NCBI RefSeq assembly: GCF_003945595.2
Contig: NW_024104532.1
Location: forward strand, 1,487,501-1,551,500
Origin: Pipra filicauda
Lineage: Eukaryota > Chordata > Aves > Passeriformes > Pipridae
Length of the DNA stretch: 64,000 bases
Reading direction: 5' to 3'
Each line of letters begins with the position of its first letter. Within the stretch, counting starts at the first letter, position 1. The notes beneath the pieces are model-generated. The model saw nothing but the letters and a program-made list of their open reading frames with translations, was not told the DNA's origin and ran no database searches. The position numbers and the translations under genes are program-made. Positions 12,008-24,030 of this stretch are shown here, piece after piece.

Positions 12008-15000
12008 CTGAACACAGAATAAAAGGAGAGAAAAAAAAAACAACCCTGCTCTCCTGTCCTTGTTGCTAATACTGCTTCACTCTAAAGTATATAATGTAAC
12101 TTTTACATTGCAATGCTTTTGAAAGACTGAGTGTGTTAGGCCATAGCATAGCGTGTGGTAGGGCTCTGCAATTATCTGTTTGCTGTAGTTAAACTGGGTA
12201 TGCCACTGCTTTACACAAACTAAAACACGGCCTCATAACTATCTATAGTGCTCTAAAAATCCAGGAATAACAGAATAGAAGACTTCTTGGGGCTGGGTGC
12301 AGCTGGGATATGAAGGGGAAAGGAGCTGTGGAACTGTGTGGCTGCTACCATAACACGAGAGCTGAGCTATATGGTGGGTGTGTGCCCCTTTCAAAAGCTG
12401 ATTGCTGTCATTCTGCCCTCACTGAGAGCTGGGAACAATTCCCACAGAGAGCAGCTTTATGCCAATACCAGCAGCATTGGAATCACCCTTCCTTGAACCA
12501 AGTGTCTTGAGGACAGGGACTTAGGGAGAGATGTCCAAAGTGACTTCCTGGTCCAGCTGGAAATACTTGAAAAATGCCTACATTTCAGAAAGTGAATGCT
12601 GGACTCTGCTTGAGAACTCACTGAGTGATTGGAGCCCTCAGAACAGAAGTCTCCATGATCACTATGCATTTTGGAAAGCCTGGTGATTGTTGCACTGTCA
12701 AACTTTTGAGTAACAATACGAAACAGGTAAAGCTCAACAATAATTAGGTTTTTGCTTTCAAGGCAGAATGTGAAGTCTCAGGAGAGGCACTAAAACTTGG
12801 CATGATGAAGTGCAAAACAAATTAAATCACGGTCATGCAGTTGAAATTCCCCCCTTTCAGTAACCCACAGTGCACACAAATGCACCTTAACTTGCAAAAT
12901 TTATTGCCACCAGCAATTGCAACCAGCAATACTGTCATAGCCTCGAGAAACAATGATTTTCTTTCTGTTTTCAGCTGACTTCTTGCAAGTCTTTATGAGA
13001 CTTTCTATGTGCCCCAAACCCCAAAGAATAAATTAGCCCAGTAGGTCAGTAGAGAAAAGGTTAACACTGTTCCTCTGGGGAGAGTCTCTGCTCACAACTG
13101 CGTGGAAGGACTGGGCAGCTGGAGCTGCCCTATGGAGAGGAGACTTTGTGAGAGAAGCAGCTTGAAAAAGAAAGAAGAAAAGAGGTCAAGGGCTCTGTCA
13201 GAACTCTTTTACCACAGTGAGCATTTTCTTTCTCTTTCTGCTTTTATTTGCCTTTCCTCAAAGTGTCTCTAAGATGCTTCTAACAGCAGGATTATTTTGT
13301 TCTGGAAGCACTAGGGGCTGTAAGTAGGGTATTGGGTACCTCTTTTCTTCTGAGGGTCCTCTGCAGAGGACAGAGAAGGCATTTACCCTAATTGTTTTTG
13401 ATCTGAGGGATGGCTGCATTTGTCTAGGGCCTCTAGATAGGTGTGGACTCTCATCCAAAGGCAGATTGACCTCTTAAGAGCCATGGGCTGCAGTAGCTTC
13501 TGCCTGGGAACAGCAGGCTTGGAGCTTTCTGAAAGTTTCTTGAGTTGCCATTTGGGGTGTAAACACCACACATGGAGTGGGGTTGTCCAAGAAATCTTGG
13601 ACATATGATATTCTGTGATGTGGTATGTTCTCTGTTAGGAATACTTTCCTATTGCTATTGGATGGCTTTCTAAAGGACAGTTGAGTTCGTCTGCAGCTAT
13701 TGGACTCAAATGTGGAATTTAATTTAGAGAATCCCTATGGCCTGTGTGGTGCAGGAGACAAGGTTGGGTGATCAGTAGTACCTTCTGGCCTAAAATCACA
13801 ACAGCCTAAATCTCTAATATATCTAGTTAAAAGCTGGTTTTGGCTTTTACAATGGCCAAGTTGCCCCCAGCAGTGTGATTTTTCCTAAGCCTTACCCTAG
13901 AAAGGACTGCCAAAAACTTCTGCTACAAGGAGCACAGGAACGTACGCAGTGTGCTATACGTCTGCTCTGTATATTTGTGGTGAGCAAAATATAAATCTTT
14001 CCAGTAAAAGAACTCAGAAGAAATCTGTTTGCCAAGTTACTTTCTTCCTTGGCTGGGAGTTTAAGGGAACCTTTTTTTTCCTTGTCATTTAGGTGAGAAA
14101 ACAATTGAATAGATTCTCTAGTTCTGACCCCTGTTCTTCAAGGCACATGCTCCCACCGCCCTGGGTTTTGCACAGCTTCACAGGGGAAATCAGGAGCAAA
14201 GAGTTCAACTCTTAGGGCTTATCTGAGCAGGAAGTTAGTACAGAATAAGTTTGGGGGTATGTTTTAGGCACTGTAACTGTTCTGTGTTAAATCCCAGAGC
14301 AGATGTTCTTCTCTACTAAAGTGCCTTTGTGCAACTTTCCAAGTGGATTAATTTAAATTACAGAAAAGGTACTTGTGGCTCAGGAGTTTGTGAAATGACT
14401 ACTGGTTTTTCGATTTTAATTCTCATTTATTTTGTGCTCCCTTTTTATGTGGTCAAGGCTTTACTAGAGCACCATTGGTACTTTCTTAGAGTGGCTGCAG
14501 AGGATATTGCATTTTTTACTCTTTTAGAAGGCCATAATAAAGCAGATAACTTATTCTCTTAGTAGAAGAGACAATGAGATTTCAGGGTTCAAAAAACCCC
14601 TGCCTTTTAGGGATCATCTCTCAAGGTCTTGATGGGAACATTCACCTGAATGACACTTGCAGGAAATAATCATAAGTCTGAAGAAAAAAATTTGTAAGCA
14701 TTCTGTTTTTGAACCCAGTAAATGTTAGTTATAGCCACAACAAGGATATGGTCTGGCTTGGAGAAGCTGTGGCTTAAGCAGTGCAAGTGCAAAGTTGAGA
14801 AGGATCCCTACAATATCGTTGTGTGGAATAACTTTGCTGATTACAGCATGGAAGTTATAGGTGCAAACAACCTATTAGATTAAAATTTTTCCAACAAGGT
14901 GGTAAAGTTGTTCCTTCTGGTATTTTGTGTTTTGATTTATCTATACTTGTTGTAAAACTCTTCCAGGCAATGGACATCCCAGTAGTGATGATTGAGATGT

Positions 15001-15585
15001 GCACTGGAAGCTGACCAGTATTAAAGGCTGCCAGGAAATGGGGTGATACATCCCTTAGATACTTCAGCACATCTGTGGCTCTCTGCAAGATAGTTCTACT
15101 TGCATGAACACCAGTCATAAAGGCTCAGTTATCCCTACCTGCATCAGGCTTTCATCCTGCTGAGATTCCTGTGCTTTCTGCTGTGCAGTGTGAAGTTTTG
15201 ATGCATGTCCAATGCCGTGGTGGAGACACGGGAGATCAGAACTGAAACAGCAGATCCAGAATGACACAAACACCAGAATGACATGAACATCTGGAAACTC
15301 CATTAGGAGTGTGGATTCCCAGATGGTGTTGAGATGGGGTGGGGAGGGAAATTGGGCTGCAGACGCCAGACGGTCTCACCTTGCCTTGGCTGCTTGGAGA
15401 GAAAGGAGATGGAGGGGTCAGCAGCAACAGAAAAACAATGAGGAAGGAAGATCTACTGAAGCTTGTCTCCATTCTCTCATCTCTTTCCACTGCCTTCCGC
15501 TGCCTTGGCCAAGTTCCCTGATGAATTTTCCTACTCTCAGCTCTTGGCTTTTTTTCTTTAAACTCATGCTGTGCTCTGCTCCCAG
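12008..15585. other. No gene seen
   Basis: Open frames are short and overlap on both strands. A possible old CR1 tail at 13757 is listed separately. Confidence 0.6.
13757..13800 (+). mobile_element. Possible old CR1 tail
   Basis: The segment ttgggtgatcagtagtacct followed by tctggcctaaaatc resembles older CR1-family tails (tgatcataatggtcccttctggcctt). It is too short for more than a suggestion. Confidence 0.25.
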
Positions 15586-15654
15586 GTGGCTTCTCCTGTG
15601 CCCCTGTGCTTCCCCTCTGTCAAGTACATCATTAAAACTCATTCCTTCCAAAAG
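15586..15654 (+). CDS. Candidate 69-base coding exon
   Basis: The plus-strand acceptor is ctgtgctctgctcccag and the donor is CCAAAAG|gtaatt. The exon holds 23 whole codons, phase 0 to 0, reading VASPVPLCFPSVKYIIKT and ending HSFQK. Codon choice is coding-like. It is the first of three short exon candidates within 550 bases, all entered in phase 0. The opposite strand also has an open frame here (15418-15681), so strand and coding status are both open. No family was recognised. Confidence 0.18.
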
Positions 15655-15807
15655 GTAATTTATACACTCATAACACTCCACGTTAAATATCTGGGGATTT
15701 TCAAAGGGAAACAGTAGAAATCATTTCCAAACATGCTCACTTTGCTATCATTTCTAGTTCTACTATTCTCCCTCCCCTTCCCCCAAGTTGCTATTGGTTT
15801 TACTCAG

Positions 15808-15879
15808 ATTCGAGGATACCAGCCCCAAGGTGACCCTTATTTCTTAAGAGCCTGGGAGACTGAAAAAGATTATGTTCAA
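15808..15879 (+). CDS. Candidate 72-base coding exon
   Basis: The acceptor lies at the end of a long C/T-rich tract (ccctccccttcccccaag, then ttggttttactcag) and the donor is GTTCAA|gtaaat. The exon is 24 codons, phase 0 to 0, reading IRGYQPQGDPYFLRAWETEK then DYVQ. The composition is unusually protein-like. Upstream, the same frame runs to an ATG at 15733 and gives a Leu/Phe-rich start that looks like a signal peptide. However, a translated pyrimidine tract gives the same look, so I treat it as intron. A secreted short protein from 15733 is the alternative reading. Confidence 0.2.
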
Positions 15880-16016
15880 GTAAATATGATACATTGCTCA
15901 TTTACAACAGCTAATGAACAGATGAAACTGCCAGGTAGAGTTTTGTCTTAACAACTTGACTCGAGAACAGATTTTGATCTCCTCTTTCAGTGCTGAAGGC
16001 TATTTTTTTCTCTTAG

Positions 16017-16119
16017 TATACATGCCAGTACATTCTGCAAAAGGCAACACATCCTATCCTTTGTGTTAATGGGGGAACCCACTGTTTCTGTAAAGACCTT
16101 CCTAAAAAGCCAGGAAGAG
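16017..16119 (+). CDS. Candidate coding exon, Cys-containing
   Basis: The plus-strand acceptor is strong (gctatttttttctcttag) and the donor is GGAAGAG|gtaaac. The frame starts in phase 0, has 34 codons and one trailing base. It includes YTCQYILQKATHPILC and GGTHCFCKDLPKKPGR, four Cys in all. The next acceptor (ctgtctatatag, 16176) opens in the matching phase and reaches TGA at 16209-16211, followed at once by AATAAA (16214-16219). The intervening intron would be only 57 bases and the 3' UTR only about 25, both unusually short. The short length and absence of a known family keep this tentative. Confidence 0.18.
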
Positions 16120-16235
16120 GTAAACAGTGAACTTGGCTTCCTCTGGTATTACTTTCTTCTCCACCTGTCTATATAGATTCTAGCATGCTACTTGTATTAT
16201 GTAGCTCATGAATAATAAAGTAGTTTGGCTGGAAC

Positions 16236-19200
16236 TAAACAAAGGCAGCAGGTAGGAGGCTCAGGTTTGCTATTTCCTTTGCAAAGACTTGCAGTTTTTT
16301 CCCAGCACAGATGACCAACAAAAACATCAATACTCTTGCAGGGCTTGTGGGATGCCAAAGACTTTACAGTCTGTTTGCTACATTGCTGTGCTGTTTGGGT
16401 AAAATTTCCAGTGATTTCAGATGAAAAAACCTTCACATTGATGCATGATGGTGGTGGTTCTTATCTTTTATCATAAACTTGGTAAACCTTTACCCACTGC
16501 TTGAACTGACAGTAGGCCATTTCCTCCTCACAGCCCAGGAAACCTCTGCTACTTTACTGAATACTTTTCCCTCCAGTGTCCTTTTGTGGTGGTCTCAGCA
16601 CAGCCTTGAAGGTGAAGGTGAAACACATCAAATAAATACTCCTACAGCAGTGTTGGTTTGGCCAGGGAGAGACCAGTAATGAAAATAGCATGAAAACACC
16701 TGATTATATTTCCAGCTCTGTTTGGCAGGTCCAAAGGCTTTGGGGGAAACACAAAGAGACATCAAACACTGTAGTAAGTTTGAGCTACATAATAATAGAA
16801 TATTCATTAGCCATTAAAAGTAATTAATAATTTTAATCATAGCATGAAATGGCAAATAGTTCCAAAGTGGGCAGATATGCAGCAGTTGTTTTGCTTCCCT
16901 TATAAAGAGAGCACAGAACAACAAGTACGGTGTGTAACCAAGCAGTAATATTTTATTTTATGGTCTCTGGCAATAAGTTAAATATGGCTCTGTGGTGTTA
17001 AGGGCTCAGGACAATTTTAAAGGAATTTGATATTTTGGTCATCCAGGGAACCATTTTTAAAGTGAGGCTGGTCTTATTCACGTGATGAAGCTCAGAAATC
17101 ATAGAAGTTGACCTGCAACAAAAATGAACAAAGAAAGGCTTTTTGATTCTATCGTAAACATTTGGCTGTAAATCACCACCAGCCTCAGAACTCAGTTTAA
17201 AAATATGACATTATTTGATATTTTCTTAGCAGTCAAGCAGAAAGCTCCAGCTCCTGGATCATACAGATTTAGTTTAATGTGAAAGTAGAGTAAGTTACCC
17301 GTACCTTTCATGATTATATCAACAGCACTTTCTGTTGGCTGACACATCAGGCTTGTTTAAAATCATTAGACCAAAGCAAACATGCTTCCATTCACCTTTT
17401 TTCTTTTCTCATCATTTCTGAATTGATCAATTATAGGAGATTTTGAGAAGGTAGTAATAAAACCCAAACAGAAGAGAGACAGTTTAAGAGCCAACTGTTA
17501 AATCATCATTATTAACAGCAAAGTGGTGTTTTATAACTTTGGAATAGACAAATTTACTAATCTGAAAGCTGTCTCTCTTGCTCCTTGCTCTTTGCTTCAC
17601 AACTCCAATTTATAAGAAGAAGCTGTCCAGCTGCATTTCAGGGATACAAGAGAAAGCAGCTTCTGTGTGAAAATTAGAAATAGATTTCAATTTTCTTGCT
17701 GCTGTTGTAACTAAACAGTCTGTTAACCTATTTAAATAGGAGAACATGCTGTGTATTCCTGTTCTAGAATACATCAAAAGTAATGTGATTATGCCTGTTT
17801 TCATACAGCCCTATCTTACTGTTACCTAGATGCTTTTACATGAACGATACATGGAATTAGTTCCACGTTTCTTCTCTTACAATTAGCATATTAATGTACC
17901 AGACAGATAATGCTAAAAGCCTGGATGCTTGAGCACACACAGTGCCTTCTTCACTGAGCTCCAACACTCAGCTCCTGTGAGTCCTCAGGAATGTCTCTGT
18001 ACATGCTCGGCGTCCTGCTTGTCCTGAGAGCAGCCCTGACCTATGGACCACAGCTGAGATACTTTAGGCTCTTATTTACTTTGTTGGCCTCAGAAATTCC
18101 ATTTAAAAAAAAAAAAAAAGGCTCAGTGTCAGGCTGCCCACAGTGGGGCCTTTGCTTTTCCTATGGATGTGTGTGGGTGTGTTTACGTGTGCACATCACG
18201 GTTACGTGCATTCCTCAATATATGCAGGAGATTTGAGATTTACAAATACCTAACGCTCACACACACGTTTTTATTATATTCCTGTATGTATATTTATGCC
18301 TATGCATACAGTCTGCACGTACATGCATCCAGGCCATGCATTTTTGTGTATCTGTATGTAATGTGGACGTTCAGTCTCCCGTGACTTTGTGTGTCAGGGA
18401 TCCAGCATTGCTAGTGAAAGTTTCTAATCTGTAGTCTATCTTGGTGAAACACTAATGAACTTGTAAAAACAGGAAGCAGTGGAAAACAAATGAATTTCAG
18501 CTGGTGTTTGAAGAGCTGTCAGATCCCCTCGCTGAAATGTTTCAGAGGAACATCTTTCTGATAAAACCTCTGAGAAAAGTGGAGGAGTTTCAGAAGAGTG
18601 ATTGGAAAAACAGGATGCCGACTGGCAGGCTTTGCTAATGCATTGCATCTGTAAAGACTCCAGCAACTGAACACAGCATTAGCTATGTGAGAGCCACAGA
18701 ACCAGGAAAAGTTATTACATCTGAGCGTGATGGGAAGGAGGGGGAAGGGGAAAAGCAGGCTGCTCCCTTTATGCATCTTGAAGTTTGCAGTTTTCTCGAG
18801 CTTCTGACATTTTTCATTCCATCTACTTGGCTGTCAGCACGCAGACTTAATTCTAACGCTGATGAACAATGCTGCTTTGCTGTCCAGTATCATCTTTCCT
18901 CTGAGGCTCTCCAAACATTTCACAAATGTTAAGGAAGCTTTGCAAAACCAGCATGAGACAAAGTGAGGATTTGCTGGCTTCACACAGGATGCTGTAGTGC
19001 CTGCACCTCTTTGGCAGATGCTGTTCTCATTTTATGGTGGCTTATATCATGGGATTGCAGGATCCTTGAGTTTTTACTAATTTTCCCTTTTCTCCATTCC
19101 AGAGTTTCTGTGACTGTTAAACTGACCTTCAGGTGCTGGCAATTGGTTTTGGGGGCCTCCTTCTTCCACCATCTAGAATAGGAGTCTGTTGCTTTTTGTC

Positions 19201-22200
19201 TTTGCTGCTTGACTCACACTCTTGAAAATCAGGGTGTGGGAGTACGACTGGAGCAGGGCCCACACAGATAAAGGAGCTCAAGGGTATTCTTGATTCCTAC
19301 AGTCTGGATGTAGCTGTACTTCAGAAAGCTAGGAATTGGGTCCTTAAAACCAGAAGGCTGTTAAACATGTAGAGTGTAGCGACCTGATAGCAAGTGTGAA
19401 GAAAATTTTAGCAGAACTATTGATTACACAGAACCAGTCCTGGCTCTGTGGCTTTACCCACATCCTTTCAATTCTGCTTTCACTGGAGTTGTCCCCCTGA
19501 GATGAGCTACCATCCAAGGGACACGCATGAGAGAAGGAGCCTGTCTGTAGGGTCTCACTTCTATGAGACTCTGATACAATATGCCAGCCTTACAACATGC
19601 AACTTTGTGTATTTTCTCTCCTGCATCCAGTTGTTTCTCGTTTCTTTGCATTTAATCAATCTGCAATTCAGCAAAACACTTGCACATGAGCTTTCCTTAC
19701 TCAGCAAAGCACTGAAACTTCTGTCTGCAAAGAGTCTCCCATCTCTTCAGAGAATGACTCTGAGGATACACACATGCCTTATTTGAAGTTGGTGAGCCTG
19801 ATGCAACATGGTGGAGCTGGGAACTGCCTTTGGATGTCCTTCTCGGGCTGTCACAGCCCTCTCTGGGGGAGGGACAGGGAGGGTTGTAAGCTTTGTTTAT
19901 GCCTAAGCAGTTTCTAACATCCCAATCACGGCAGCAGAACTGCAATTCCAAACATCCTGATCTCTGCAAGAGGATCTAACAGTGGTCCCAGGAAAGCCAA
20001 GGACGAAGCAGCAACTGAAACAATGTAAACAGGAATACATCTTTAAAACAACAAGATGCAGAAAAATATGTAGCAAAGCTGGTCTTCATTAAACCCTTTC
20101 TCAGCTGTCTCTCTCAGCAGTTCCCACTGCTGCTTCAGTGCATCCTACTTCTGTCTGCCCCTACCGCCCTTCCCTGGAAGACAGATGCTTTTGTGGGTGA
20201 AGCATCAGGCTGGGAGTTGGGAGACTTAATTTTGCTACTGAGTCGGGCAAAAGCAGCGTCACGTTTCCCTTTTCAGCGCCTGCCCTATGATTCTTACCAC
20301 CCCTGACTCCCAAAGGCCCGAGGTCATGCTTAGTTTCACGTACATGAATCACAGCAGCTGTAGCTGGTGGGTTTCCATGTGTGTGGAAGGGGTTAGGAGG
20401 GTCACGGGGGCAGGCTGAGAGTGGATCTTCGAGGAAAAATTTCTCTTTGAGGAGACTGCTCAAAAAGTCACTGCTCTCCCTTCTGAATGTCAGGCAGTGT
20501 TTACATAGATATAAAAATATTTTTCAATCACATAAAAATATCTACTTCTTAATTTCTGTATGCTCTGCTCCTTCCATAACTAATTAATCATCACGATGTC
20601 CTATGAAAAATATAATTATCTCAGTTGTCATTGTCCCATTTCACAGGCAAGGAAAACCCTGGGGAAACCTTGCTGTATTGTACCTGTGTTTTGTTGATCT
20701 CAGGAAGCCTGGGTGCCTCTTAAGCATGAGACAAGATTTATAAATCCTACCTTGGTTCTGGAAAGAAATATATGATGAAACGGATCATGTGCTTTTACTT
20801 ACAGAGAAAAAGAACAATTTTCCTGTTTCTAACTTAATGCTTACTTGTCTGTTTGTTGCTTTGCTTTGATCTGCTTCATCTTTTTGAGGCAACTGGCTTC
20901 CTAGAGCAAGGTCTGCTGTCTGTTAGCTGATTACATACCCTGTTCGAACACCCACCCTAACCCTGACAGGCCCTTCACCTTCTGCATTATCTATTATTTT
21001 TGACTGAATAAACACTTTGGTGTGGTGGGGTGTTTGTTAGTTTTGTTTGTTTAATCACTGGGTTGTTTAAAAGAGTTATCAGAGTGATGAGTTGCACTTT
21101 TTTCTTTCAGATTGATGATATTTTGATAATAAAGACTCCACTTCTATGAGATACACTTTGTTAATTTGCCAAAAATAAGGTAGAGTTCTAGGTCATGTTG
21201 TATAAAGGTGGTAGAGATGTCCAGTCACAGCTGGAGCTAACGTGTGCTTCTAATGGTAGTCAGTGCAGAAATGGAAATTTGGAACAATGGAAAGTCTTAT
21301 GTTGCTGAGTCTGAGATTCTAGACATCTGAGTTTAGAAAGAATTTTGATTTTGGAACCAGTATCTGTCACACACATCCAGCTTCACACTATCATATTCGA
21401 TAGTGTTGTCTAATGCCTGCTTTGACTGGAAATCAGGTACTGGATGAGAAGGTTGCTGTGGGGTTGTGTCCCTTGGCTTCAACCCCATCTTAGCTGTGGG
21501 ACCCCAGTGAACACAGACTCCCAGAAATGGCCAGGGTATGTGTGACGTTGACTCTGCAAATCTGTTTCTCTGTGAAATTCTCTACTGTTCTGTGTTTGAG
21601 GCCTTGAGAATTCTCACCATCAGAAAAAAAATAATTTGCCAGATGTCTTAATAAGCCCCGTGCATTGATGGTTCTATATAAGGAGGATTTTTTAAAGCAA
21701 CGGATGTTTATTTTTGGCAACTTCTGTCATTTAACGATTTCCCTGCTCCAGCTACCCTCCAGAAAACTGATAAGTGTATCCTCTTCCCATCTTTTAAATT
21801 TAGAGATGAGCCTCAGGACTGGGTCCAGTCTATATATTTGTCCCAAGTCCAAACACTGTCTGAACATGACAGATTTGGGGACAGTTCCAGTCCATGTGTA
21901 AAATCATACAGGTTTTACAGAATCTTCCAAAGTGCTATTTTGCTTTTTTTCATCATGAATTTAAAGGTTTAGGCCATATTTCTATTATTTAAAAAAGCAT
22001 CTATGTGTGTGTACACAACAGGAAAGAGAAATAGAACATCAACTTGAAAATTCTCCAGTTCTAATAAGGGAAACAGCTTTCTCATAGGTTCCCACATCAT
22101 CAGTCAGCTCATCACATGCATGCTGCTGCAAGACATTTTCCTTGTAATGAATTGAATAATCACATCTGTTTCTCAAGCTTGAGAAAAGTTTAAAAAGTCA

Positions 22201-22422
22201 TTAACATTCTCCTATTTCCATCATTGGCAGAATCTACTTCTTTTTTTTTTTTTTAATCAGCATCTTGGCTGTGTGGACAAGTGTGCATGTGAAAAAATTG
22301 TCTGTGTATATGCACGTGTGTTCCTGCAGCTCAAGTGAGTGCATGTGGTTGTGTACATTTCCACACAGGCAGATGGCACCCGTTTCTGCATGTGCACAAA
22401 GTCACCTCTTGCAGGCATGACG
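16236..22422. other. No gene seen
   Basis: Ordinary AT-leaning sequence. An acceptor-like site at about 17115 on the minus strand is followed by a six-codon frame and stop, with AATAAA about 160 bases on, but no upstream exon could be fixed. The 18160-18370 stretch is rich in TG/CA and ATGCAT words. Confidence 0.6.
18105..18119 (+). repeat. Poly(A) tract
   Basis: About 14 A residues in tttaaaaaaaaaaaaaagg. There is no LINE or processed-pseudogene signature beside it. Confidence 0.8.
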
Positions 22423-23275
22423 ATCAGAGAATCAGAGAATCAGAAAAGAACCTGAGTTGGAAGGGACCCACAAAGATCATCCAGCCCAACTCCTGGCCCT
22501 GCAGAGGACTCCCCAAGATGACCCCACCATGTACCTGCGAGTGTTGTCCAAACATTCCTTGAGCTCTGTCAGCCTTGGGGCTGTGACCGCTTCCCTGGGG
22601 AGCCTGTTCAGTGCCTGATCACCCTCTGGGTGAAAAACCTTTCTGTAATATTCAACCTAAACCTCCTCTGACACAGCTCCAGCCATTCCCTCAGGTCCTG
22701 TCACTGAGCACACAGAGCAGAGATTGGAGCTGCCCCTCTACTGCCCCTCATGAGGAAGCTGCAGGTCTGACCTCACCTCAGTCTCCTCTTTCCCAGGCTG
22801 AGCAAACCAGGTGCCTCAGCTGCTCCTCATATGACTTCCCTTCTAGATCTTCATCACCTCCAGAGCCCTCCTTTGGACACTCTCTAATGGCTTTATATCT
22901 TTCTTATATTGAGGCACCCAAAACTGCCACAATATTCCAGGTGAGGCCACCCCAGTGCAGAGCAGAGCAGGACAATCCCCTTTCTCTCCCATCTGGTGAT
23001 GCTTTGCCTGATGCCCCCCCCCGACACCACTGGCCCTCCTGGCTGCCAGAGCACTGCTGACTCATATTCAACTTGCTTGGCCAGAACCCCCAGGTCCCCT
23101 TCTCGGCTCTACTTTCCAGTATCTCATTCCCCGGTCTGTCCATACATCCAGGGTTGCCCCATCCCGGGAGCAGAATCCAGCACTTGTCTTTGTTAAGTGG
23201 TTGGTGATTGCTCAGCCCTCTCGTTTGTCTGGGTCTCTCTACAGGGCCCCTCTGCCTTCGAGAGATGGGCTCTGT
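22423..23275 (-). mobile_element. CR1 LINE, 5'-truncated, minus strand
   Basis: This is the best-preserved transposon in the window. Read on the minus strand it runs from the C-terminal part of the CR1 reverse-transcriptase ORF2 to the 3' end. The 3' end at about 22423 carries the CR1 octamer tail as three near-perfect copies (atcagaga on the plus strand), followed by gagttggaagggacccac and tcatccagcccaactcctgg, both typical of bird CR1. The decayed ORF2 remnant shows the conserved KLNMSQQC motif. The long open frames here on both strands (22611-23060 plus, 22904-23293 minus) are products of this repeat and not host genes. CR1 copies are normally 5'-truncated, so the right edge, near 23275, is approximate. 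Confidence 0.93.
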
Positions 23276-23429
23276 GTAGAGCAGCGCACGCATACACTTG
23301 TTTCTCTCCCGTAATTCTGACTCTTTCCATCATGACCACGCACGGGAGTTTCTGTGAGGCTGCGGATGCTCCCAGGCACATGCAGGCAGGAGACACGAGA
23401 GGGCAGGCGTCTCCTCTGCTGCCGCCTCT

Positions 23430-24030
23430 GCCTGGGCTCGCAGCTATTGTTATGTTTATGCAAACAGCCTTTGACATAATAGCTTTGAAACAGTTGAAAA
23501 TTGGATTGTGCCTTTAGGCCAAACATTCAGACCACCACCTTGGCTATATTCATCTGCCACAGTAAATTGGGTTCAGCCTTGGCTCCACACACTGTATTTC
23601 AGGGAAGGATTACAGCTTGGCAATAACTTTTGTACAGGAAAGACAAATGCAAACTCCTGGCAGAAATATTGGAGCTGTTTAGTTGTGCAACCCCCTATCT
23701 GGAGGAATACAGATTGCGCTGAGAATTTCTTTGGACATCCGAGGAGCAAATAAAACAAATTCTCAGGCTGGAATCGCCATTCCTTTCTTTTTTAGCTTCC
23801 TAATGCAATCTAATTACGGTTTAACCTCCTGAAATAAATACCTAATAAAAGATGAACCTATTAGAAGAGTAAATTTACTGCCCACTAGTTAGCAGAAATT
23901 CTTGCCGTGCTCCCTTTAAGTGATAATGTTATTGGGATAGAACATTGTTTGACTGGTTAATGGTCCCTCTACTGCAAAACAGATTATATGGAAAATAAAA
24001 GTCAAAGCACAGACAGTCACAGTGTTAAAG
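23430..24030. promoter_or_regulatory. Possible conserved non-coding block
   Basis: This directly follows the CR1 copy but is of different character: repeat-free, AT-rich, low in decay-type CpG remnants, with short factor-like motifs such as TAATTA at 23811-23816, aatgcaat and two cctaataaa-type sites. It reads like an ancient enhancer. Conservation cannot be seen from one sequence, so this is inference. Confidence 0.25.

Noticed and set aside
13560..13620. Phrase resembling a CR1 tail (tgatattctgtgatgtgg)
   Set aside because: The match is limited to a few bases and no neighbouring CR1 sequence could be followed.
17250..17345. Minus-strand 52-codon frame with splice-like sites and a following poly(A) signal near 16950
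   Set aside because: Several incompatible splice choices are equally possible and the frame is short, so I could not choose one.
22611..23060. 149-codon plus-strand frame and 129-codon minus-strand frame (22904-23293)
   Set aside because: Both lie within or across the CR1 element; the minus frame overlaps the decayed CR1 ORF2 end and the plus frame is its antisense.
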